NCBI GenBank assembly: GCA_003223695.1
Contig: QHVY01000195.1
Location: forward strand, 1-11,364
DNA length: 11,364 nucleotides
Direction: 5' to 3'
Source of the DNA: Acidobacteriota bacterium
GTDB taxonomy: Bacteria; Acidobacteriota; Thermoanaerobaculia; Gp7-AA8
In this document: positions 1-4,693 of the stretch, in pieces
How the letters are laid out: each line of letters begins with the position of its first letter
Position numbering within the stretch: position 1 is the first letter of the stretch
Translations under genes and position numbers: made by a program
The notes under the pieces: generated by a model
Seen by the model: the letters and a program-made list of their open reading frames with translations, nothing else
What the model was told of the DNA's origin: nothing
Database searches by the model: none

Positions 1-121
1 AGCAGTGCAAAACGGATTCGTCTCCATCACGCCGCTGCATCTCGATCTGACGCACCACGATTCGATTTCGCGATTGAAGCCGCTCGAGGGACTTCTTGAC
101 CGCATCTCCAAACGAGCTTGA
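1..121 (+). CDS. surE: 5'/3'-nucleotidase SurE, C-terminal end (partial)
   Basis: Reading codons from base 2 gives an open frame ending in TGA at 119-121. It encodes the last 39 residues of a protein containing NGFVSITPLHLDLT, which matches the conserved C-terminal strand of SurE (N-G-[YF]-V-S-[IV]-T-P-L). SurE is a metal-dependent survival phosphatase that dephosphorylates nucleoside monophosphates. The catalytic N-terminal part lies outside the window, so active-site residues cannot be checked. The next gene, pcm, begins inside the surE 3' end; surE-pcm adjacency is a classic bacterial arrangement and supports both calls. The gene is truncated only by the window edge. Confidence 0.85.
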   Translation, partial: AVQNGFVSITPLHLDLTHHDSISRLKPLEGLLDRISKRA

Positions 122-758
122 TTTCGCGCATCTGCGCGCATTGATGGTCGACCGTCACGTCGCTGCGCGGGGAATCACCGACACCCGCATTCTGCAGGCG
201 ATGCGCGAGGTGCCCAGGCATCTGTTTGTGGCGCCGGTGGTGGCGAGCAAAGCCTATGGGCCCGGCGCACTGCCGATCGGCGCCAATCAAACGATTTCGC
301 AGCCGTACATCGTTGCGCGCATGATCGAGCTGCTCGACCTCAGCGGAAAGGAAAAAGTGCTCGAGGTTGGCACGGGAACGGGATATCAGGCGGTCGTGCT
401 GTCGAAGCTCGCTGCAAAAGTGTTCTCCATCGAACGCGTCAGCGAGCTGGCCCAGCGCGCGATGGATTTGATCAAGACGCTGAAAATCACCAATATTACC
501 ATGAAGATTTTTGATGGAACATTTGGATGGTCCGATCAGGCGCCGTTTGATCGAATCATCATCGCCGCTGCAGCGCCGGAAGTACCGCAGCCGCTGGTCC
601 AGCAGCTGGCACGCACAGGCATCATGGTCCTGCCAATCGGTTCGGGCGATCGGCAGCGGCTGGCGCGCGTCCGCCGCGTGGGAACGGGCGTGCAAATCGA
701 GGACTGCGGCACGGCGGAGTTCGTCCCGCTCGTCGGACGCTACGGCTGGAAGGAGTAG
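96..758 (+). CDS. pcm: Protein-L-isoaspartate O-methyltransferase
   Basis: This SAM-dependent enzyme methylates L-isoaspartyl residues in aged proteins so that they can revert to aspartate; it acts in the cytoplasm. Visible signatures are the family motif QTISQPYIVARM (about residues 65-76), the SAM-binding motif I VLEVGTGTGYQ (about 88-98), PFDRIIIAAAAPEVP in the middle, and the C-terminal RFVPL-like end EFVPLVGRYGW. The TTG start at 96 gives 220 residues, and GAGGGA at 86-91 is a possible but rather close ribosome binding site. The first ATG, at 144, would give 204 residues and cut into the N-terminal helix seen in E. coli Pcm (208 residues), so TTG is preferred. With TTG the gene overlaps surE by 26 nt. 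The family is certain; the start is moderately sure. Confidence 0.95.
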   Translation: MTASPNELDFAHLRALMVDRHVAARGITDTRILQAMREVPRHLFVAPVVASKAYGPGALPIGANQTISQPYIVARMIELLDLSGKEKVLEVGTGTGYQAVVLSKLAAKVFSIERVSELAQRAMDLIKTLKITNITMKIFDGTFGWSDQAPFDRIIIAAAAPEVPQPLVQQLARTGIMVLPIGSGDRQRLARVRRVGTGVQIEDCGTAEFVPLVGRYGWKE

Positions 759-761
759 ATC

Positions 762-1193
762 GTGCGCGTCCGCACGCTCCTGATCGTCACCGCGATCGTG
801 TCCATGGCCATTGGTGCCGTCGTCCTTTACCTCGTGCTCACCGTCCCGAACGACCTTCAAGCGGCGGCGCTGATGAAAACGGCTCGGCGGCAGATCGCCG
901 ACGGTGAGAACGATCGGGCGCGTGCGTCGCTGTCGCGGATCGTTCAGCAATATCCGAGAACCGACGCGGCGGCAGCAGCGACGGTGGCACTTTCGTCACT
1001 CGAAGACAACGAGCGACGCAAACTCGTCGCCAATCTCAACGCATTGCGGGCAGCATCCGATGCCCAGCAGAAGCAGATCGCCGCGCTCGGCCAGCGCGTC
1101 GACGAGATCGCCGCCCGCCCCATCCCCCAACCCGCCCCACCGCCCCCCGCCCCGGCGAAGAAAAAGCCGGTTCGGCGGCGCCATAGAAGATGA
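762..1193 (+). CDS. Small single-pass membrane protein with TPR-like helices and a coiled coil
   Basis: No named family is recognised. The 143-residue product has a hydrophobic N-terminal helix (about residues 5-27), most likely an uncleaved membrane anchor. Next comes a helical stretch resembling a tetratricopeptide pair (about 34-75, including DRARASLSRIVQQYP). A predicted coiled coil follows (about 77-113), then a proline-rich linker and a very basic tail ending in RRRHRR. The GTG start at 762 lies 3 nt after the pcm stop and is preceded by AAGGAG (750-755) at 6-nt spacing, a strong Shine-Dalgarno that fixes the start. It is co-transcribed with surE-pcm. A palindromic repeat begins on the base after its stop codon. 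It could be an envelope-associated scaffold, but that is only inference. Confidence 0.75.
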   Translation: MRVRTLLIVTAIVSMAIGAVVLYLVLTVPNDLQAAALMKTARRQIADGENDRARASLSRIVQQYPRTDAAAAATVALSSLEDNERRKLVANLNALRAASDAQQKQIAALGQRVDEIAARPIPQPAPPPPAPAKKKPVRRRHRR

Positions 1194-1255
1194 TCACCAC
1201 AGAGGCCACAGAGATCACAGAGACGTCTCCGTGTTCTCTGTGCGCTCTGTGGTGA
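1194..1255. repeat. CACAGAG-type palindromic intergenic repeat, copy 1
   Basis: A 62-bp imperfect inverted repeat runs from TCACCACAGAG to CTCTGTGGTGA. Each arm is three 7-mers on a 9-nt period: CACAGAG-GC-CACAGAG-AT-CACAGAG on the left, and CACAGAG-CG-CACAGAG-AA-CACGGAG when the right arm is read on the other strand. It starts directly after the TGA of the preceding gene and ends 17 nt before acylphosphatase. As RNA it would form a long hairpin. No T-tract follows, so a classical intrinsic terminator is not evident. Related copies lie at 3909 and 4215. Confidence 0.9.
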
Positions 1256-1257
1256 CA

Positions 1258-1263
1258 TAGAAT
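1258..1263 (+). promoter_or_regulatory. Candidate -10 box (TAGAAT) for the acyP-apt-sthA operon
   Basis: TAGAAT lies 9 nt before the ATG at 1273. There is no Shine-Dalgarno-like purine run before this ATG. The geometry would place the transcript start within a few bases of the start codon, that is, a leaderless or near-leaderless mRNA. No convincing -35 is visible because that position lies inside the palindromic repeat. Confidence 0.4.
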
Positions 1264-1272
1264 CCTCGGGCA

Positions 1273-1551
1273 ATGCCGAAGGAGCAGCGACACATCCGCA
1301 TTCACGGAAAGGTGCAAGGTGTCGGCTACCGCTTCTTTGCGACGCGGGTGGCGCGCCGACTGGGACTCAAGGGTTTTATCCAGAACAATCGTGACGGCTC
1401 GGTCGACGCGACCGTCGAAGGCGAGAAAAGTGCGATCGACGAATGGATCGAGGAGTTGAAAGAAGGTCCGCGATATGCCGAGGTGACGAAGATCGATCAG
1501 GAGACGAGGGATTTCAGCGGAAAGCTGCCTGATTTCGACGTCAAATTCTGA
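1273..1551 (+). CDS. acyP: Acylphosphatase
   Basis: A small cytoplasmic hydrolase of acyl phosphates such as acetyl phosphate and 1,3-bisphosphoglycerate. The 92-residue length is typical. The signature block GKVQGVGYRFF carries the phosphate-binding loop and catalytic arginine, and GFIQNNRDGSVDATVEG carries the catalytic asparagine. The ATG at 1273 gives the expected N-terminus just before the first strand (HIRIHGKVQGVGYR). It is the first gene of a four-gene set, and its TGA (1549-1551) overlaps the apt ATG (1551) by one base (TGATG), implying coupled translation. Confidence 0.95.
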   Translation: MPKEQRHIRIHGKVQGVGYRFFATRVARRLGLKGFIQNNRDGSVDATVEGEKSAIDEWIEELKEGPRYAEVTKIDQETRDFSGKLPDFDVKF

Positions 1552-2063
1552 TGGATCTGAAAACCTACATTCGCGACGTTCCCGATTTTCCGAAGCCGGG
1601 AATCATCTTCAAAGACATCACACCGCTTCTGCGCGCGCCGGAAGCGCTGAAGTTCACGGTTGAAGCGCTCGCCGAGCCCTTCCGCAAAAAGAAAGTCACG
1701 CGAGTGGCGGCGATCGAGTCGCGCGGATTCATCTTCGGAAGTTGCGTCGCGCAGCTCCTCGGCGCCGGATTCGTTCCCATCCGCAAACCAGGCAAGCTGC
1801 CGTGGACAACGCGGCGCAATGAATACGTCCTCGAATACGGAACCGACGCGCTCGAGATTCATGACGACGCGCTGACGAACGACGATCGCGTGCTGCTCAT
1901 CGACGATGTCCTGGCGACCGGTGGCACCGCAGCAGCCGCATCGTGTCTGGTACAGGAGTCGGGCGCGGATCTCGTCGGAGTGGCGACAGTGATCGAGTTG
2001 TCGTTTCTAAACGGGCGGACGAAATTGAACGGGATTCCTGTGCATTCGTTGATCACGTACTGA
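1551..2063 (+). CDS. apt: Adenine phosphoribosyltransferase
   Basis: This purine-salvage enzyme converts adenine and PRPP to AMP and pyrophosphate in the cytoplasm. The 170-residue length fits the family. The N-terminus (IRDVPDFPKPGIIFKDITPLL) is characteristic of APT, AAIESRGFIFG is the APT-specific segment, and VLLIDDVLATGGTAAAA is the PRPP-binding motif with the DD pair and TGGT loop. The ATG at 1551 overlaps the acyP stop by one base, and its own TGA (2061-2063) overlaps the next ATG in the same way, so no independent ribosome binding site is expected. No abnormality was seen. Confidence 0.97.
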   Translation: MDLKTYIRDVPDFPKPGIIFKDITPLLRAPEALKFTVEALAEPFRKKKVTRVAAIESRGFIFGSCVAQLLGAGFVPIRKPGKLPWTTRRNEYVLEYGTDALEIHDDALTNDDRVLLIDDVLATGGTAAAASCLVQESGADLVGVATVIELSFLNGRTKLNGIPVHSLITY

Positions 2064-3469
2064 TGTACGATCTGATCGTCATCGGCTCCGGCCCCGCGGG
2101 AGAAAAAGGTGCGGCGCAGGCCGCGTACTTCGGCAAACGCGTTGCGCTGATCGAACGCGAGCCCGTTCCTGGCGGAGCTTGCGTGAACACGGGCACGATC
2201 CCGTCGAAAACACTGCGCGAGTCGGCGCTGCACCTTTCCGGTTTTCGCCAGCGCGGGTTCACGCAAGCCATGGACGTCACGATGAAGAGCGTGACGATCG
2301 ACGATTTCATGTACCGCAAGCAGCACGTGCTGGAAAAAGAATGGCAGCGCATTGACGAGAATCTGCGGCGGCATCAAATCGACCGCTATCAAGGCGTCGC
2401 TCGCTTCATAACGCCAACGCAGATAGCCGTTGGCGACACCATTGTCGAAGGGACGATCATCCTCATCGCCACCGGCTCGTCGCCCTACCGTCCGTCCACC
2501 GTGCCATTCGATGACGAATGCGTCTGCGACAGCGACACGATCCTGCAGATCGGCAGAATTCCTGCGAGCCTGGCGGTCATCGGCGCCGGCGTCATCGGCT
2601 GCGAATATGCGTCGATCTTCGCCGCGCTCGGCGTCGAAGTGCATCTTGTCGACGCGCGCTCCACGCTGCTGCCGCACATGGACCGGGAAATCGTCCGCAT
2701 TCTCCTCGGTGAAATGCAGACGCGCCTGGGCGTAACGCTCCATCTCGCATGCGAGGTGCAGGCGATTGAGAAATGCGATGGGAAAGTCTCGATGACGTTG
2801 CGCAATGGCATGTGCGTCGTTGCCGACAACGTGCTTTACGCCGCTGGCCGCAGCAGCAACGTCGCGGATTTGAATCTTGAAGGAGTCGGCGTGAAGACCG
2901 GCAACCGCGGTCTGGTGCTGGTCAATGAGTACTATCAGACGAGCGTGCCGAACATCTACGCAGCCGGCGACGTCATTGGATTCCCTGCGCTCGCGTCGAC
3001 GTCGATGGAACAGGCGCGAGTGGCGATGGTGCACGCGTTCGATCTGAAGTACAAGACGAAGGTGGCCGCGCTGCTGCCGTATGGCATCTACACGATTCCC
3101 GAGCTGTCGACGGTCGGCCTAACAGAGGATGAATGCCGGGAAAAGTCGCTGCCCCATGAGACGGGTCGCGCCTACTTCCGCAACAACGCGCGAGGTCAGA
3201 TCATCGGCGACACAAAGGGATTGATCAAACTGATCTTCGATCCCGATACCCTCAAGCTCCTAGGAGTGCACATAGTCGGTGAGAACGCTTCCGAGCTCTT
3301 GCACATCGGGATGATCGTCATGCAGCTCGGCGGAACGATCAATGCATTTATCGACAGCGTTTTCAATTTCCCGACGCTCAGCGACGCCTACAAATACGCG
3401 GCGTATGATGGCCTTGGCAACGTGGCCCGCAAACGCGCCGCAGGGATGGCCGTACAGGAGACCGTATGA
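2063..3469 (+). CDS. sthA: Soluble pyridine nucleotide transhydrogenase-like flavoprotein
   Basis: A 468-residue FAD-dependent oxidoreductase of the dihydrolipoamide dehydrogenase superfamily, close in length to E. coli SthA (466). It has an N-terminal FAD dinucleotide fold (GSGPAG, residues 8-13) and GGACVNTGTIPSK (37-49). In that stretch C40 is kept, but the second redox cysteine of lipoamide dehydrogenases is T45, as in SthA-type enzymes. A second Rossmann motif, GAGVIGCEYASIFAALGVEV, is followed by AAGDVIGFPALAST for FAD. The C-terminal FNFPTLSDAYKYAA replaces the HAHPTLSE active-site motif of lipoamide dehydrogenase. Its likely role is reversible hydride transfer between NADPH and NAD. 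The frame stays open upstream to 1943, but the ATG at 2063, overlapping the apt stop (TGATG), gives the correct N-terminal strand MYDLIVIGSG. Confidence 0.9.
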   Translation: MYDLIVIGSGPAGEKGAAQAAYFGKRVALIEREPVPGGACVNTGTIPSKTLRESALHLSGFRQRGFTQAMDVTMKSVTIDDFMYRKQHVLEKEWQRIDENLRRHQIDRYQGVARFITPTQIAVGDTIVEGTIILIATGSSPYRPSTVPFDDECVCDSDTILQIGRIPASLAVIGAGVIGCEYASIFAALGVEVHLVDARSTLLPHMDREIVRILLGEMQTRLGVTLHLACEVQAIEKCDGKVSMTLRNGMCVVADNVLYAAGRSSNVADLNLEGVGVKTGNRGLVLVNEYYQTSVPNIYAAGDVIGFPALASTSMEQARVAMVHAFDLKYKTKVAALLPYGIYTIPELSTVGLTEDECREKSLPHETGRAYFRNNARGQIIGDTKGLIKLIFDPDTLKLLGVHIVGENASELLHIGMIVMQLGGTINAFIDSVFNFPTLSDAYKYAAYDGLGNVARKRAAGMAVQETV

Positions 3470-3906
3470 AGACGATCGGCGAGATCATTCAGGGACATCC
3501 GCTGTTTCACGTGAAATCATCGGACACTGTGCGCGACGTGGCGAAGATGATGAGCGACAAAAATGTCGGCGCGGTGGCCGTGCTCGACTCGGGTCGGCTG
3601 GTCGGGATCTTTTCTGAGCGCGACCTCATGAAGCGTGTGGTCGCCGCAGGGCTGAATCCGGAGAAAACGTCCGTGGTGAAAGTGATGACCAAAGATCTCG
3701 TTGTCGGCAGGCCGGGCGATGACCTCAACGATGCGCTGCAGAAAATGCATTCGATCGGCTGCCGCCACTTGCCAGTCGTCGATGCGGGCACTCTCGTTGG
3801 AATGATCTCGCTGCGCGATCTGCTGGAAATCGACGACGACACGCAGCGCAAGCGCGCCATTTTTCTCAATGAATTGGTGACGTACAGCCCGGATTACGAA
3901 AGTTGA
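3466..3906 (+). CDS. Twin CBS-domain protein
   Basis: The 146-residue product is essentially one Bateman module. CBS 1 spans about residues 8-62 (DTVRDVAKMMSDKNVGAVAV, then VGIFSERDLMKRV) and CBS 2 about 74-127 (LNDALQKMHSIGCRHLPVV, then VGMISLRDLLE). There is no catalytic or membrane domain. Such stand-alone pairs usually bind adenine nucleotides (AMP, ATP, NAD or SAM) and regulate partner proteins. The ATG at 3466 overlaps the preceding stop (ATGA), and CAGGAGA at 3454-3460 provides a ribosome binding site. It is last in an operon with an AMP-producing enzyme (apt) and an NAD(P)-using enzyme, so an adenylate- or NAD-sensing role is plausible but inferred. Confidence 0.92.
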   Translation: MKTIGEIIQGHPLFHVKSSDTVRDVAKMMSDKNVGAVAVLDSGRLVGIFSERDLMKRVVAAGLNPEKTSVVKVMTKDLVVGRPGDDLNDALQKMHSIGCRHLPVVDAGTLVGMISLRDLLEIDDDTQRKRAIFLNELVTYSPDYES

Positions 3907-3908
3907 AC

Positions 3909-3970
3909 TTCACCACAGAGACACAGAGATCACAGAGGCTTCTCTGTGTCCTCTGTGCCTCTGTGGTGAA
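3909..3970. repeat. CACAGAG-type palindromic intergenic repeat, copy 2
   Basis: A 62-bp inverted repeat runs from TTCACCACAGAG to CTCTGTGGTGAA. The outer 12 bp of each arm pair perfectly, and three CACAGAG-type units per arm lie on a 9-nt period. It fills the whole gap between two convergent genes: it begins 2 nt after the CBS-protein stop (3904-3906), and its last base touches the TAG stop (3971-3973) of the minus-strand gene. Either strand would form a strong RNA hairpin, so it may act as a bidirectional 3'-end structure. It has no T-tract. Confidence 0.9.
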
Positions 3971-4201
3971 CTAACGTGCCCGCAATCTCAGCATCGGAGA
4001 GCCGCTGGTCACGTGCACACCCGGCTGCAGCTCGAATGAGTCGTCGCTCACCTGTCCCCCACCGATGAGAAGGCAGAGGCGCGCGAGCTCCTTGAACGAC
4101 GCCTGCGGCCCCTCGATGATCACCGATCCGTTGTCGATGCGGAGAGTGAGCGGCGCGCGAGCGAGTCCTTCCAGCGCCATGATGGCCAAGTCGTAGTTCA
4201 T
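3971..4201 (-). CDS. Small Imm32-like protein (possible orphan immunity protein)
   Basis: A 76-residue product without signal peptide or membrane helix. The order of elements is a beta strand (LTLRIDNGSVIIEGPQ), a helix (FKELARLCLLIG) and a C-terminal FELQPGVHVTSGSPMLRLRA. This resembles the small Imm32-type fold: a strand with I-x-G, an amphipathic helix, then a HxxxPGxxxxxGSxxLxI-like end. That assignment is by eye only and is weak. The ATG at 4201 is supported by GAGGGA (minus strand, 4213-4208) about 6 nt upstream. No toxin gene (polymorphic toxin, Rhs or contact-dependent toxin) is adjacent; neighbours are a pterin enzyme upstream and the CBS protein convergently downstream. Both ends are flanked by palindromic repeats. 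Confidence 0.65.
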   Translation of the reverse strand: MNYDLAIMALEGLARAPLTLRIDNGSVIIEGPQASFKELARLCLLIGGGQVSDDSFELQPGVHVTSGSPMLRLRAR

Positions 4202-4214
4202 TGCAATCCCTCTT

Positions 4215-4276
4215 TCACCACAGAGAGGACGAAGAAGACGGAGACATCTTCGTCCCCTCCGTCCTCTCTGTGGTGA
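4215..4276. repeat. CACAGAG-type palindromic intergenic repeat, copy 3 (diverged core)
   Basis: A 62-bp inverted repeat runs from TCACCACAGAGAGGACG to CGTCCTCTCTGTGGTGA, with 17 perfectly paired outer bases. The outer unit is CACAGAG as in the other copies. The inner units have changed to GACGAAG and GACGGAG, still spaced at 9 nt. It directly follows the TGA (minus strand, 4279-4277) of the pterin-synthase gene and precedes the ribosome binding site of the small gene at 4201. Confidence 0.85.
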
Positions 4277-4693
4277 TCAACTCTCTTCATCCTCTCCGCG
4301 ATAAACGACGGAATTCTTCTCCGTCTCCTGCAGCATGATTTCGTACAACGAGCCCTGCGTGATTGCCGGCGCGAGCTGTTGCCAGAACGCGCGTGCGAGA
4401 TTCTCCGCCGTGGGATTGATGCCGCCCAGAAAATCGACATCCGCGTTCAGATTGCGGTGATCGACGCGATCGACGATTCGCTCGCGCATGATCTCTTTCA
4501 GTTTCGCCAGATCGATGACCATTCCGCTTTCCGGATCGATCTTGCCGCGAACGCTGACCTGCAGGATGTAATTGTGGCCGTGACCGCCAGGGTTGTTGCA
4601 CTTGTCGAATGTGCGGCGATTCCATTCCGCATCGAACTTCGGGTTGTCCAGGCGGTGCGCGGCAGAGAATGTGAGCCTTGCGCTGACAATCAT
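4277..4693 (-). CDS. 6-pyruvoyl-tetrahydropterin synthase / QueD family enzyme
   Basis: A 138-residue enzyme acting on 7,8-dihydroneopterin triphosphate. Zinc ligands are visible as H13 (FSAAHRL) plus H38 and H40 (GGHGHNY). The catalytic cysteine is C32 in KCNNPGGHGHNY, D78-H79 lie in DHRNLN, and E123 is in LQETEKNSVVYRG. The CNNPxGHGHNY block, the IDPESGMVIDLAKLK stretch and the VVYRGE end resemble animal PTPS more than E. coli QueD, whose motif is of the CxxxHGH type. The product could therefore be 6-pyruvoyltetrahydropterin or 6-carboxytetrahydropterin (queuosine pathway); sequence alone does not decide. Its ATG overlaps the TGA of the large upstream gene by one base (TGATG), indicating translational coupling. 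No other queuosine genes are present here. Confidence 0.92.
   Translation of the reverse strand: MIVSARLTFSAAHRLDNPKFDAEWNRRTFDKCNNPGGHGHNYILQVSVRGKIDPESGMVIDLAKLKEIMRERIVDRVDHRNLNADVDFLGGINPTAENLARAFWQQLAPAITQGSLYEIMLQETEKNSVVYRGEDEES

Noticed and set aside
27..950. 307-residue open frame on the minus strand opposite pcm
   Set aside because: It lies antisense to the clearly recognised pcm and the following gene; its composition is Arg/His/Asp-rich with no motif, as expected for a shadow frame in GC-rich coding DNA.
1943..2062. Longer N-terminus for the transhydrogenase-like gene
   Set aside because: The extra 40 residues overlap apt in another frame and precede the canonical first FAD-binding strand; the ATG at 2063 shows the TGATG coupling seen for its neighbour.
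1859..3034. 391-residue open frame on the minus strand opposite sthA
   Set aside because: The plus strand encodes an intact flavoprotein with all family motifs; the antisense frame is low-complexity HDRA-rich and has no recognisable domain.
1194..4276. CRISPR array or IS terminal repeats for the CACAGAG palindromes
   Set aside because: The three copies are inverted-repeat elements scattered over 3 kb without regular spacers, and no transposase or cas gene lies between them.
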